A DNA stretch of 64,000 nt from Melampsora larici-populina 98AG31 (taxonomy: Eukaryota; Basidiomycota; Pucciniomycetes; Pucciniales; Melampsoraceae): positions 1,008,159 to 1,072,158 of the forward strand of contig NW_006768783.1 in NCBI RefSeq assembly GCF_000204055.1, written 5' to 3'. The position numbers and the translations under genes are program-made. The notes under the pieces are model-generated. The model searched no databases. It saw only the letters and a list, made by a program, of their open reading frames with translations, and had not been told where the DNA came from. Below, one piece after another: positions 11,233-24,196 of this stretch. How positions within the stretch are numbered: position 1 is the stretch's first letter; each line of letters starts with the position of its first letter.

Positions 11233-14200
11233 ATGTCCGATCACGAAACTTCATCTGGACCTCATTCACCGCCTCATTCAACCTCAGTCTATGCTTCTGT
11301 GAACTCTAGAGGACCTGGTCGTAGGAACAACAAGACTCATGTTTCTCAGTCATCTGGTTCAAGTCTTCGAAATTCAAAATTCAATCCTGATCTCGATTCA
11401 CCTCGTAGTCAATCTTCTGCTTCAACTAAACCTGTCTCTCGAAAGAAACCCACTCCGATCACCTCTAATCCTCATGATATGGATCGTGTCATTAGTCTCT
11501 TTAGGAATCCTAAATTCTATTACGAAGGTTTTTATCTTTAACTTTTAATCAAATCACATCAACTCATTTGACTTTTTGGGTATCATTTTCCAGAATCTTC
11601 ATGCTGATACCACTGATTTGTGTCATCTTCTTTCCACAGGCTTCATTTTACGTCGTACTGTACTTCTTTCCGATGGTCAACCTCCCAAACGTACCGATCC
11701 ACAACCAACTTGGGCGAAATTTTATGTTCAAATCGCCGGAACAACAATTTCAAGTTGGGATGCAGTCGAAATGGAGATCGCAGCCAAAGAGGGAAGACAA
11801 GTGGCTCCCAATTACACCAACATCACTGATGCTTCAGTCTCACTACCTGAATCAAACTCTTCCAAGGCGGCCCAAGACCTCAAGGCTCCTACTCCCTTCA
11901 TCTTCTTTCTTAATAATGCAGGTCGTAACAAGTTTGTCTTTAGTTGTTCTGATCAACGTACTCTCCTCTCTTGGGTCACTGCAATTCGACTTGCAGCTTG
12001 GGAACGATCACGTCTTTCTGAAATTTACACCGGCACTTTACTTGCGACTCGGCCGGAGGCATCCCAACCCAAGGAAAAGAGTGAGGGATGGTTAATGGTT
12101 CGTCTTCCTGGTGATACAGAATGGACTCGAGTCTGGTGTACAATTGTCGGAGGGGATTCAACCGGTACTGCTTTATCAGGCTCGATGGGTTACAAGGATG
12201 GGAAGAGACCTAAACGGAATAGTATCTTTGGTCTGGGTGGTTTCGGAAGCAATCGACTCAGCTCTACCTCTCCCCAACCTGGTCTCAGTCCCGACAATGA
12301 TCATGAGCCACTCTTGATGTTTGCACCCAAGAAAGGTGCCAAGAAGGTCTTAGGCACTATGAGTGCTGTTCAATTTGTAGCCGCAATGTATCCCGAATCA
12401 AAAGCCTTGATCGATTCTTCGACCATGTTCAAGATTGAAGGCAAGTTCCATGCGCACGGCCCTGATGGACGACCCATCGATCAGACCGGAGTCGAAGGAT
12501 TTGTTCTTGCTACTCCTGGTGAGGGTACAGTAGCGGACATGCTTGGATGGCTCTTGGGTATTATGGATGCGTTTGCTCTTTACGGTCGTCCTGCGACACC
12601 CAATTACGATCTTAAAGACCCATCAAGTTTTTATTTTGGATACCCTATCGTCAGTTTGCCTCTTTCGATCTCGATGTTTGGCTCCATACTAATGACCGAT
12701 TTGTTTTTCTTCCAACTTTTCTAGGGTCCCGATTCAGATAGACTCTTTTTGGAACGAGAATGGGCCGAGGATGTCGATATCAATGAAAACAGTTTGTGTG
12801 AAATTCGGCTAGCCTTGAAATCTATCTTGGTTCAACGCATGCAATCCTTGGCTTCGCCACTCTCTCAAGCTAAACAATCCTATATCTCAAAACCAGCTAG
12901 CAGCCCTGCTAAGGACATGGAAAAGTCTCAACCGGGAGTGAACAAGCCCGATGGTATGTCTCATCCATTCAACTTGGTCATCATCACTTCTGTGGTCATC
13001 TGGATGGAATCGTTCAGCGTTTGCCTCGTGCATCGTCCTAGCAGTCCTCAAAGAAGAAACCGACTCAGCGCCAGCGCTTGATCCTCGCCTTCTCAACCCC
13101 AATGGCCTACAAGGAGATCGACAGCAATCATCCTCTTCATCTAAATTCACCGGCCTAAGTCCCACGAGTAGTGGAGAGGCAAGTTTTCCTATCAGCTGAA
13201 GCATTCCCAATCAACATGGCCACTAACATTTTACAAAACTTTTGCCTATGCTGCCATCTCAAATATGCACATTGTATCACAGTCCCCAGTAACCTCATTT
13301 CACTCAGCTCAAGCTGCATCACCTGCATCACCGCCAGCTAGATCTCCCGCATCACCTCAAGATGTCTCGTCCGAACACGTATCACCTCAAGCTGCATCTT
13401 CTCATGCCACATCACCTCAAACTTCCCTCACGCTTCCTGTTCACGCAGATCTGACAGACGACATACATGAATTCTCAAGCTACTTTTCTATTCCTGAATC
13501 GACACAATCCCCTGGCAAAAAATCAGAACCTATTGATTCATCTCCGTCAAAGTCTCTGGTGTCTTCACCTGTACAGGAAAGATCGACAAAGTCACCGGAT
13601 CCTTCACCATCTCAATCTTCACAAAAGATAGGCTCTCCTGTAGCTGTGACTGCCTCAGGGTCTGAACCTTTGGAAGTCTATGATGATATGCTATATGCTC
13701 TCAGTTTTGCTGACGATCCTGCGATGACCGAAAGAAATGCTGGCCCATCTTCATCACAGCAAACCCCGCTTAGCGAGCTTTCAAACAATCCTCAACCAGA
13801 TTTTTTGAACCGACCACCACCATCCCGATCATCTCCTCCAACCATCACTATGACTGAAGCGCCCAAGACGAGTTTTCCTTCTTCTTTCGCCGCGGGCAAG
13901 AAGAGTGCTGCACGGATTGCTGCTGCTCAGGCTGCCCAAGCTGCAGGCAAGGCTGCAATTCACATGCCAGGTAAAGCTCGTGGGGTGGGAAGATCTACCA
14001 GCAATGTACCAAAGAAAACTTGGAATGAGGACAGCGAAGATGAGGAAGACGAAGATGAGGAGGAAGAGGAAGAAGAGGAGGATGACGATGATGATGATGA
14101 TAATAATCTACAATCTATGAGGCCATCACCATCGGTCCGTTCACCAACTGAACGATTGCCTGATACTGGTAAGTGTCTGCTTTTCCTAACTTTTTCAGTA

Positions 14201-15454
14201 TCAAGATCTCACTCTTCATTTCTTTACCTAGGTCATCAATCCGTTCGCAATACTATGGCTCATCAATTACCTTCATCAACGCATGGTAAGTACTCAAACC
14301 AACCATGATGTCAAATGAAGTAGAGCTAAGATGAAGTATTTTCTCGGGTAGTTTCTTCTTCCCATATGCACCATCCGCAACATAGTACAGGTGAACAGCA
14401 TGGTCACTTTCCAAGTTCGACATCGCGTCGGGAGATACCAGCGGTACTACGAGATCAACCTGAACCAATTGATACAACTGGTCTCCGACCCGCCTTTAGT
14501 ACTCACGGTTTACTACATCGGGTAATGCAGGAGAAGCAAGAGAAATCGATCCAGTCGATCCAAGAAGCGGCCCATCGATCAGGCGAGCCATTAGTGCAAG
14601 TGAATCATAAACCACCACCACCCCAGAATGGATTATTAGGAGCGATTGCAAGTCATGAGCGAGATCGAAAACGAGATGGAGGAATGGGAGCGGTTTTGAC
14701 CGAAAGAGTTAGAGAACGAAAAGTTTTAGAAGGTAGACAAAGAGAAATGGAAGAGATGCATCGAGCCTCAATGGTGAATGGAGGGATGGGTATGATGGGA
14801 TATCCTAATTATGGACCTATGATGCAAGCTGGAATGATGCCTATGATGTATAATCCTTCGATGATGGGAGGAATGGCTGGGATGGGAAGTCCACCGGGTA
14901 GTGGAGGTGGATATGAACAAATGATGTTTCATCAAGCTCATCAAATGCAAATGCAGCAACAAGCTATGCTCGCAGCTCAACAAGTCGGTCATCTTTTTTT
15001 TTCTATTGACGCGTTCTTCTGGAGTCTGGAAATACCTGACTTGAATCCGATTATATATTCGAATTAATCTAATGTTTTTTTTTTGGTTTTTGTTTGATTT
15101 TTATTTGTTTCATAGGCTTATATGTCATCCTTTTCAGGATATCCTGGAGGACCTAATCAAATGATAGGATCAAGTCCTAATCTGATGGGTACACCTAGTA
15201 TGATTGGAGGTAATCTGAATTCACATCAAAGTATGTATTTACCAAATCATGGAGGATATCTAAATGGAAATAATTATCAAATGATGACACCTGGTGGTGG
15301 TGGTGGTTCTGGTGGTGGTGGTTCAATGATTGGAACTCATTCGAATCATCCTACACCTCCTACTGCGGGTCATCAATCACAAATGAATTATTTTGGAAGT
15401 GTTGGAAAGATCAATCAACCACAACAACAGAATCATGAGAATGGAGCACAATAA
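11233..15454 (+). CDS. PH-domain protein, CAF120/SKG3-like, with long disordered C-terminus
   Basis: Start chosen at ATG 11233 (MSDHETSSGPHS). After a Ser/Pro-rich N-terminus, exon 2 (11594-12649) carries a pleckstrin-homology-type region: LLSTGFILRRTVLL, WAKFYVQIAGTTISSWDAVE, then FVFSCSDQRTLLSWVTAIRL and a second half beginning EGWLMVRLPGDTEWTRVWC. This resembles the fungal CAF120/SKG3 family linked to the CCR4-NOT complex and bud-site factors. Further exons are 12725-12953, 13018-13178 (GC donor), 13283-14168, 14232-14285, 14352-about 14983 and about 15116-15454. The C-terminus has Ser/Pro repeats, an acidic Glu/Asp run (about 14020-14105), then Met/Gly/Gln-rich low complexity. The exon 1-2 junction is not in phase with the obvious donor at 11528; another donor or a 1-nt error is possible. 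CAF120 assignment is moderate. Confidence 0.8.
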
Positions 15455-16354
15455 GAAGAAACTTTAATAAACAATAATGGGGAAAGGATGTAGTTTTTTT
15501 TTTTGAAGTTTTTTTTTCTTTTCTTTAGTGAAATAGATTTTTGTCTTTTTTTTTAAATCAAAATAAGATGAAAATTAACAAATTTGTGGACAAGACTTTA
15601 TTTATTTTCGTTTCATTTGGTTTTTTTCTGTGTTGGTTTTTGTTTTTCTCTCTTTCTCTCGCTTCAAGTTCTATTCTGTTTAATCTGTTTGTGATGTTTT
15701 GTTTGATTTGGTTTTGTGATATACATACAATAGAGATAAGAAGAAAGAAAGATATATATTAAAAGAAGGAAAGTTTGAAGGATTGTTATTATATACATAG
15801 GAAATGAAGGATGACATTGATAATCTTATATGAAGTTTGTGGTTTTGTTTTGATGATCTGAGAAGTGTATGGTGTAGTGGAATAGTATAGCAAAGTAAAG
15901 TCTTGAGAATAGGTTTTTGCTATAGATATTTCAGTTTTTGGAATAAATTTTTCTTAATGAATTCCTTGTCTGCTAAGACATCAAGAGATAGAGAATGAGC
16001 CCAGAGGTTATCGAAAGTGGGGTGAGTGTGAGAGCTGGGCTGAGGGAAAGGCAATCGATGATATGAGGTGTAACCCCAACGTAATCGCTCTCCACGGCCG
16101 AAAATAAGACTTTTAAGCTTTTTGAGAGAGATGGACCGAAAATAAGGCTCAATATTCCGATCAGCTTGGATCAGCAAAGATTACGCACACTACAAAAGAA
16201 TCGCATAAACGAATCAAGTCATGACCATCATGCCAACTGAGCATTCCTTAACTCGATTACTTCTTATCTCATTAATATTCATCTTTAGAAATCCATCAAA
16301 TCAAATCAATTCATTCAATCTTCTATACCAATAAAACGAGAAAAGATTGATAAG
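15455..16354. other. intergenic, T-rich 3' region
   Basis: Poly-T and T-rich tracts (15490-15560, 15600-15720) follow the PH gene stop and probably include its 3' UTR. No conserved coding motif or RNA is seen on either strand. Confidence 0.4.
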
Positions 16355-17825
16355 ATGGAAAACACGATCAATCAAATAACTAGCTTACCATACGAGATTC
16401 TAGTGATGATCTTACGAGAATTTGTTAATCAAATAAATGCAAGAAATGATTCAAGCCGTAGATGGAGTGATACAGAAAAGCTTCAAAAGAAACCATCAAT
16501 GAGAGATTTAATAAATTTAAGATTGGTTAGTAAGAGATGGTCAAAGAGTGTGTTATCGATTTATTTTGAATCGATTACTATTGATAGTTCAGAAAGGGCT
16601 AGATTGATTTTGGATCATTGGAATGAAGATTTCTTTGGACTTGAGGATTATTGTCCGGTTAAAACTCTTAAGATTAAAGGTCTTTGGTATCCTTATGAAC
16701 ATGAAGAAGGGGAACATGTTGAAGGGCTTAGGATTTTAAAGAAAAGTAAGAACTCAATGATTCTTATTAGCATTGATTGAGTCCATTTACTAACTTTTGT
16801 TCTACTTTTGTTTTTTTTGGATGTAAATAAAAGGATTAACTCTAGTATCAATAGATCAACTCACAAGTTTAATCGAATTACTTGGTAAAAACTTAACAAG
16901 TTTAAAAATCACATTTTACAAGTACGCAGGACTTTCGAATCGGTTCATCAAAGTTTCTCAACCGATTCTCAAATCATTAAAATCATTAAAACTTTCAGTA
17001 CACAGAAGACCGGATTTCGAATACTCCAATTTAACTTCCATCACCCGCTTTTTACACAACTTACCACAACTTGAATCTTTAACTTTATTTTCAGTTTTAT
17101 TTGATTCATCTGTCATCATCGGATTCGGTTCACAAGAATCAAAACCAATAGGTTTAACAAATTTACAACACTTTAGTTTCGTTTTATTCGAAACTAATTA
17201 TGAATTGATTTCACAATTTACAAAGAGTTCAAAGAATACATTAAAGACTATTCGATTATTATCATGTTCAAGTTCAGATGAAGCAATAGAAAAAGTTTTA
17301 AGTCCAATTAAAGATACATTAGAAGGAATCTTTACGAGCTCTTTTACTGATGAAATCATTGGAAATGTCATTCAATGGAGTTTTCCAAACTTACGCGTTA
17401 TAGGAACTCATCATCATCCTAGATGGATTTGTGAAAAGCTTCATTGGTTACAAGTTGAGATGTTAAGATACGTACGAACGATTGTGATTGATTTAGATGG
17501 TGGTGAAGAGTATTGGTCTGAAAGTTTTAGTGTGATGGAACCTGATGTATTGAAGAATGTACCGAACCTTAAACTGATTGTGTTTTGTGATCGGTATGAA
17601 GAATCTGAGGTTCAATTCATTGATCCTGATTTGGTTGAAAGTTTTAGGGAACATGGGATTCAATGTCATCTCATTGATAAATTGGTTCCAGATGAAATCA
17701 TGGTATGTTTAGAATTTTGTTTCTTGTCTTTTGAAAGTCAAAGGCGTTTGAAGAATTGATGCTGATTTGGTTTACTTGGTTATTAGGAATTGGATTATAA
17801 ACTTAATGGACCAATGCTAAAATGA
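16355..17825 (+). CDS. probable F-box / leucine-rich protein
   Basis: Three exons in phase (16355-16745, 16834-17702, 17787-17825) give a 432-aa protein. The N-terminus ITSLPYEILVMILREF...LRLVSKRWSKSVLSIYFESI follows the F-box pattern (LP-E-L/I--I, then LRLVSK-W). The rest has loosely spaced leucine-rich segments such as LTSLKITFY, LKSLKSLKLSV and LPQLESLTLF. F-box proteins of this type act as substrate adaptors in SCF ubiquitin ligases; the substrate cannot be guessed. Large families of such proteins are common in basidiomycetes. The last coding exon adds only 12 residues. Confidence 0.75.
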
Positions 17826-19151
17826 ATTGAAGAATTAGATTTCACTGATTCATGATCCGATTCCACCCTGAACTCTGATTTCTTTAATTCCAAACTGATG
17901 TTTTGAAATCTTGGTAGTCTTTCTTTTGGTTTTAATATCTCAATGTTTCTTCAACTTTTTTCAATTTCATCATGATTTGTTCTTTTTGCAAAAGAAATAT
18001 ATAATTTACTATTGCTAGAATTATTGGGTGTATTGATGTCTGATGAAGACCATCAGAAATCTAATGGCTTCTTCCTCATTATTAGATCCTTGAAGTTGAA
18101 CTAAGCACTAAACAACAAATAAAAGCATTATGCATCAATGATTTTGATCAAGTGTGATGATCTCTATGTATTATGTATCATACTTGAGAGATCATATTAG
18201 AGCGGAGCAGGACGTTCAAATAGAATTTCAATACGACTTCATCCATCTAGAAACCAGAGTCGTGTTCTGTGTCGGTGGTCTTAAAAGGGGCTTTTATGTC
18301 AACTTTTTTAAAGTTTGTCCTACTCCTTCTATACATCTTGAATACCAACGTCAAGGGTTTTTCCTTTTGTTTGTGATTGTCAAATGATTGCTTACTATGA
18401 TCAAAGTCTCTCACTTGATCTAGCATCTTTGTTATCCAATTACAGACTCTTTAAGAGACCCAAACCCACGGATTGTGGATAGAAACTATTGAGTTTTGAA
18501 GATGTGATACAAAACCTGATAAAGCTCTTTGGTGTCAAGTGGCGTACTTCCAGCATGAGGCATCTTTTTATAAATCTCTTAGCTTGAAATTGTGAACAGA
18601 CATTTTGACAACACAAATCACATTTTTCTTCACCTCAAAATCTTTGAAAACATGTTTGTTACTTGGTAACAAAATTGGATTGATAAAAATTGGTCACGAG
18701 TTTGATTTTGGTTTGATGAGTATGTTCACAAAGACTTTTTCAAAGAATGTATGCGTTGGTAAAAACTATTTCAAGATACTTGGGAGCAAATTTAGACAAG
18801 AGTGTATGCGTATATAACTTATTGAAGGTATCTTTGCTTTTTTCAAAATGAACCGGATTAGAGATTCTACTGACCATAACAGACAACAGACAACAGACAA
18901 CTTGTAGTGGTATTGTATATTTGGCTAAAGCTCTGAGTTTATAGGAATTACAACAATTGAGAAATCGAGATGGATTAGAAAGTCATATTTTGTTTGTGTG
19001 TTCACAAAAAAGTTCAAATATGAATACCCCACTACAAGTTCAGGAAGTGTTTGCATTCACGATACTTTCCTTTTACGTCCTTTTCTGAAGCAAAAAGTAA
19101 ACGCAAAAGGCACTTTTTGATCATGACACCTTCTGCCGAGTACAAAAATAA
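17826..19151. other. intergenic, no gene seen
   Basis: AT-rich sequence with only short unconvincing frames. ACAGACA repeats occur near 18880-18900. No RNA gene or transposon domain recognised before the first tRNA. Confidence 0.4.
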
Positions 19152-19252
19152 TAGCGAGAGTCAGTTTCGATCCGACGACCTCTGGGTGGCTTGTGCGCAG
19201 CGATGCATGCACGAGTATGAGCCCAGCGCGCTACCAGCTGCGCCATCTCGCT
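19152..19252 (-). tRNA. initiator tRNA-Met (CAT) with 28-nt intron
   Basis: On the minus strand the acceptor AGCGAGA pairs with TCTCGCT, followed by discriminator A. The D arm is GCGC-AGCTGGTA-GCGC and the anticodon stem CTGGG/CCCAG with anticodon CAT. The T arm is GTCGG-ATCGAAA-CTGAC. Initiator hallmarks are visible: A1:U72, three G:C pairs in the anticodon stem (GGG/CCC), and the ATCGAAA T-loop with A54 instead of TTC. An intron of 28 nt sits after A37; removing it leaves 73 nt. Downstream TTATTTTTG is a pol III terminator. Confidence 0.92.
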
Positions 19253-20464
19253 TGTGAAAGTTCGGGCTTGTGAGGCTTTTTGGATTCTCAAACATTCTAA
19301 ATCCGCTCTAATTCCCTCGAAATTCATCTTATTCCAACAATAACCGGGCCTGATCTTTCAAAGTGCTACGTCAATTTTCAAAATTGTTGCGGTCATCTCT
19401 CAGCTCTACAGAGGTAACACGAAATGAATGTGAGTTTGTTTACCTTTCTATTACGCTTTACCCGCCTCTTCTTTGCTTTTTGGTGTGTCTAAGCCTCCTG
19501 TGTTGCAAAAAATGAGTGATGAAGGTAGATTGATTATCTGATTGGAAATCTCAATGCTATCTGTATTGGCATCTGACAAAGATAGTCATAGGTTCCATGG
19601 TTTCTTCCTGATTGTCATTCAGGAATTCGAGCTTTGATCCTTGGGTTGAACTTGAACAATCTATGGTGTTAGTTTTTATTTAGTATAGGTTAGCATACCC
19701 CAATTGAAGTTCCAATAAAGTCTGCAAGCTCAAGTTATGGGTGTCTGTTTTTTGCAAAATAAAACTGTGTGACTCCCCCTGTGGTGCGAGCCTCGAGGGT
19801 GGGAAGTTGAATGAAAATTAAATCCACTCAAGAATTTCCCTTTTTTGATGTTTGAGGAGAATTGCGAGTCAATTGAGCAGCTTGCTCCAAGTCTAAGTCC
19901 TCCAAGAAGATTCGAAATGAATGAGACTCCTGAATCGAAATCTAGCTCGAGCCGAACTAGATGAACAGATTTCCTTGAGCACTTGGATATTCAAAATAGT
20001 TCAACTCACCTGGTTCCTCCGAGTCCTACATGAAGGCTAGGATGCCCATGTATGATCAAACACACCTCTGGAATGATTCAAGTCATTGCTCACCTTGAAG
20101 TCGGGCTCCGCAGCAGGTCTTGGAGCATCGTATTCAGAATTCAAGGATCTTTGTTTGATCTGAGAGGTGGACTTCAAAATAGAAACTTTGGAAAGGACGC
20201 ATATGAATAGTTCGAATATGCGGACACATCTTCAACATAACAAGATCCCTTGAGGGGTGGCACCTATCGACGCGCACGCATCGTCATTTTTACACGTGGG
20301 GTGCGCAGGGTGCATGTGCACTCCCTGTCGCTTGCCTCGGGTGCCACTCTCCACCCACAGCTCGATTGCAGGCACCATTTACTTTGCTTATACGGCATTT
20401 CCTCCCGCAAAAAGCAACGAAGCAATGAATGTTTGAAGCGAAACACCACGACCATGAAAAACAA
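19253..20464. other. spacer between two tRNA genes
   Basis: No protein gene seen. The DNA just upstream of each tRNA (on its strand) shares TTTCACA and an ATCCGCTCTAA word (19300 and 20597 on +), which suggests a segmental duplication carried the tRNA with its flank. Confidence 0.5.
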
Positions 20465-20564
20465 TAGCGAGAGTCAGTTTCGATCCGACGACCTCTGGGT
20501 GCCTTCCGCAGACTGTTGCGTACGCGGTATGAGCCCAGCGCGCTACCAGCTGCGCCATCTCGCT
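20465..20564 (-). tRNA. initiator tRNA-Met (CAT) with 27-nt intron
   Basis: The mature part is identical to the gene at 19152-19252: same acceptor, D arm, GGG/CCC anticodon stem, CAT anticodon and ATCGAAA T-loop. The intron after A37 is a different 27-nt sequence (starting CCGCGTACGC). A TTGTTTTT tract after the 3' end serves as terminator. Conserved exons with divergent introns argue for selection on the tRNA product. Confidence 0.92.
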
Positions 20565-21418
20565 TGTGAAAGGTCGAACGCGCACAAGCTATTTAGATCC
20601 GCTCTAACTCCCTGTAGTCAAAACCTGTGAAGCTACTGATGTCAGGTGATAACATCGCTGATCACCCATGTGATTTATACGTGAAATCAAACCCTCTTAT
20701 GCGTGTAATGTGACTTCATCTATGTCACAAGCTAAGGAATTCCTCATCTCCATTCATCTGTGAATGTCAAGTTGGTTCACAAGGCCTTGAAGCCGACGAT
20801 TGCAGTAGGCGTAATGTTTGCTTGAGGATTATATCATCTACTGTGAATTCAATGAGCTTGTGTATTGAGCCTTGACTTCTGTTGATTTTTTCCTTTTCAA
20901 AGAATCCATGCGGCTCATCAACCACTCTCCTTTGGACCGCAAAAGTTCAGTCTACAGAGATGTTTAAATTTGAACATCCATGTAGCGGTAGTGCTTTTCA
21001 CGTCTCTGTCCCAAGTCCTTGTGATCGTACAAAGAGACCTCTTCGCGACTGGGAACTGGAGCGCTCTTCTCTATATTGTTTGGAATGGGAGTAGATGAAA
21101 GGGTAAGGACTCCGTCCATTAGGTTTCAGATTTTGATTCAACTTGATATAGCCACTTTGTCACGGAAGATTGTTTCTCGAGCAAGGAGATCAGGATCATA
21201 ACAAAGTCGGACTTATCTCGGGGTGCAACATCGAACACGAGCTCAGATATAGTGACTGGACTGTTCTCCGCCCTCCTTCGGATGCACATTTCAGCTCGCT
21301 ATAAACTAATTTGGATGGTTTCAATTCCCTATACTTGACAATTTTCTGGATAAATAGAGTTAATTCGGCTGAAGTAAAGAAAAGAGACTCGTTTACAATT
21401 GGAGAACATATTCTACAA
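20565..21418. other. intergenic, no gene seen
   Basis: Spacer between the tRNA and the 3' end of the cysteine synthase gene. A short frame at 20882-21094 has no motif and looks fortuitous. Confidence 0.4.
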
Positions 21419-23132
21419 CTACTTCAATGAAGCATATTTCTGCAGGTGACTTGGAATGGAATCATACAAGCCTTTGCTCTCTAACCAACTCTTAGAGAAC
21501 AAACGAGTTTGATACTTGGCTGCACTATCACACATCATTGTCACAATTCGATGACCTTTTCCGAGTTGCTCCGCCATCTTCACGGCTGCTGCCACATTGA
21601 GAGCTGAGCTAGCACCGAGGTAAATGCCTTCTTCATCTAACATCCTATAGACCATGAGGATACTCTCTTCATCTGACACAAATACCGAATCGTCTATCAA
21701 ACCACCTTCGATTTCTGGTTTCAAGTTCTCAGTCACTCTACCTTGACCGATACCCTCCGTAATACTCCCACCCTGACGATCCATAAGTTTACCACCTGAC
21801 TTGACGTAACTGTATAACACACTTCCAGGTGGATCCGCTAGAAAACATTTGACTTTACCATTTGAAACTTCTTTGAGATATCGCGTAACTCCTGCCAATG
21901 TTCCTCCTGTACCAGTTGAGCAGATGAATCCATCTAAATTTCCTTCTGTTTGTTGCCAGATCTCGGGTCCAGTCGTCTTGATGTGCGCGTCCCTGTTGGC
22001 GATGTTGTCAAACTGCATAGAAGTCATTTATCATCAAAAACTCACCACCTGGGTATTACACATATGATTCAAACATGAGACAATCAGCCACCCACTTGAT
22101 TTGTCCAGACTGCGTTTTGGAGTCTTTCAGCGTGACGGGCAGCCTCTGAAAAGAGAACGTGTCATTCAAAGACTGCCTAGTTATCCGTCATAGAGTGACT
22201 TAGATGCGGCTTACGGTGATTATAGTTTTCCGGGTTGTCGAAAGCAACAGCTTCATTCAAACCACAAAGTCCGTCAGTGAAATTTGACAAACGGTGTTAC
22301 AATCAAAACGCATCACTCACCCGGAACCGGGTAAACTTCAGCCCCCAGCATCTTTAACAAGTCAATCTTTTCCTGACTTTGTGTCTAAGAAAAACTATGA
22401 TCAGTGTCAATTGCCAATGAGAAAGACTTTGACTGAAGCTTGCGAACCGATTCGTACATTAGGCATGTAGATCACACATTTATACCCTCGACTTCGACAT
22501 ACATGAGCAAGTCCGATTCCTGTATTCCCCGCTGTGCCTTCGATAACGGTCCCACCAGGCTTCAAGGTACCTTTATAATTTCAAATCCAAAAGTTCATTC
22601 AGTTCAATTCCATATTTGTTGTGCTAGAATTTCAAGTCGATCGAACCTTTGTCTTCCGCATCCTTTACTACCCATAATGCTGCTCTATCTTTCACACTTC
22701 CTCCTGGGTTCATGAATTCAGCCTTACCAAGAATATCACAACCCGTTTGCGATGATAATGAATTTAATCGAATCTGGTTATCAAAATTGATTCCGAAATT
22801 TAGTGATATATGATTATATGATCATTCTCAAAGGTTTCAGCAGACTTGCCAGTGGTGTATTACCGATTGCGCCCGTGAACCCCTGATAAAAGTGAAAACC
22901 AATGTAAGTCTTTCTCAATCTTTTCTTTAGTGTCTAGCTTGACCAATAAGGTTTGCAATATAGACTTTTGAAAATCCATACCTACGTCGACAGGTTTTGA
23001 TAAATGCCTCGTCACATCTGAGTTAAAGGTTCCAGTATGACTCGTCAAGGACTTCCTGTCTACTCGAAACCGAAGGGTTTTGGATATTGCATGTGAATGG
23101 CGAAACACTAGCTTAAAGGTCGAGTTCAACAT
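21419..23132 (-). CDS. cysteine synthase (O-acetylserine sulfhydrylase family, PLP fold type II)
   Basis: Makes cysteine from O-acetylserine and sulfide with pyridoxal phosphate. Exon order on the minus strand: an N-terminal presequence-like segment (M at 23132, rich in Arg/Ser), then [34 protein letters not shown] with the PLP-binding Lys, [52 protein letters not shown], and the last exon (to 21419) with the phosphate-binding [11 protein letters not shown] and the C-terminal [16 protein letters not shown]. At least seven introns are inferred; one (22774-22849) has a GC donor. The Arg-rich leader may direct it to mitochondria, as in fungal CYS12-type enzymes. Cystathionine beta-synthase is less likely because no CBS domains follow. 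Confidence 0.92.
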
Positions 23133-24196
23133 GTCGATTGTAGTTGGAACAGGTTCGCGGTTTGGAGAATCCTCATGACGGAGTGAAGGGGTGGCGATGA
23201 CGACATGATCTGTCTAATCCCATTGATGTATGCTTTGTACAGGCTTAAAACCCATGAAAGTCGGCATCGTGTCTCGACACATCAACACTGTCAGTGTCGA
23301 TTTTACAAAGCTTACCGCGACTTCCAAGCCAGATTGCTCGACTTTTGCGAGCAAGCTTAGAAATGCTTTTTGAAAATGATAGGCAGACCGCATCAATTCT
23401 CATGCTGAATCTGCTGTTTCCGCTTTACTTTCTTCAGCCTCAAAACCAAATAAAAAACTACTTCAGGTGCGAAGTCGATGGATTCCTAAATCATGTGGGT
23501 GCATCAACCTCTTCATTGGATATAAGGCCTTCTGAATCCACACTCACCCTAGTATGTAGTAAGGTAACTTTTTTCTGCCAAAAGGAGACCGGTCCGAATA
23601 CTCCTGATGGCGGCTGTGACGAGTCTTCCACCTTTCACCGCCTTCTCTCTGCGCTTTAAAACACCAGTCGGACTCGGTCTAGACTTGTATATGACTTGCA
23701 ATGATAGGAAGGTACTTAATCAGTCTTTATGCAAATAACTTAACTGTTCGATCGCGTTCAGACAAGATCGCGCTGTTATTTCATTTTAGGAACGTAACTG
23801 GTACGGAGCTTCAGTTATGATTTTAATCGGTGAAAGAGAGATCAGCGCAGCTTCACCTGCGTTTCTTCAGTCAAAAAAAGTTAGAAAAGAGCGAGAAACA
23901 TCATCATTGTATTCTCTACCGCCGAACATCAATTTGAACCAAAAACTTCCATTCGTTCACGCGTGCTTCATTGCTTCGAATCTACCATCATCGCGTCTCA
24001 CCATCTTTGATCGAATCTGATACTGCAATCCAAGCCCTATATTCAACTTTCGGTCTGAGATAAGCCAGAGAGAGTGATTAAACGCGCTCTCAATTTTTTG
24101 AGGTTTGATAAAATCTAAATTTGAAGGTATCTTGTTTTACACCCCGTCATCATATTTACCTGACTTTTTTTCTATCCAGTTACTGACACAAATTGT
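23133..24196. other. divergent intergenic region
   Basis: Lies between the cysteine synthase start (-) and the chitinase start (+) and should hold both promoters. No TATA-like element stands out, and open frames here have no recognisable motif. Confidence 0.4.

Noticed and set aside
13905..14120. Basic/Met-rich frame (KMRRKRKKRR...MMMM)
   Set aside because: Out-of-frame shadow of the acidic Glu/Asp run of the PH-domain protein.
14768..14992. Minus-strand His/Ser-rich frame
   Set aside because: Antisense of the Met/Gly-rich tail of the PH-domain protein; low-complexity artefact.
19121..19327. Open frame on minus strand with MAQLVARWAH peptide
   Set aside because: It is the translation of the initiator tRNA-Met gene, not a protein; the same peptide appears at 20388-20585 over the second tRNA.
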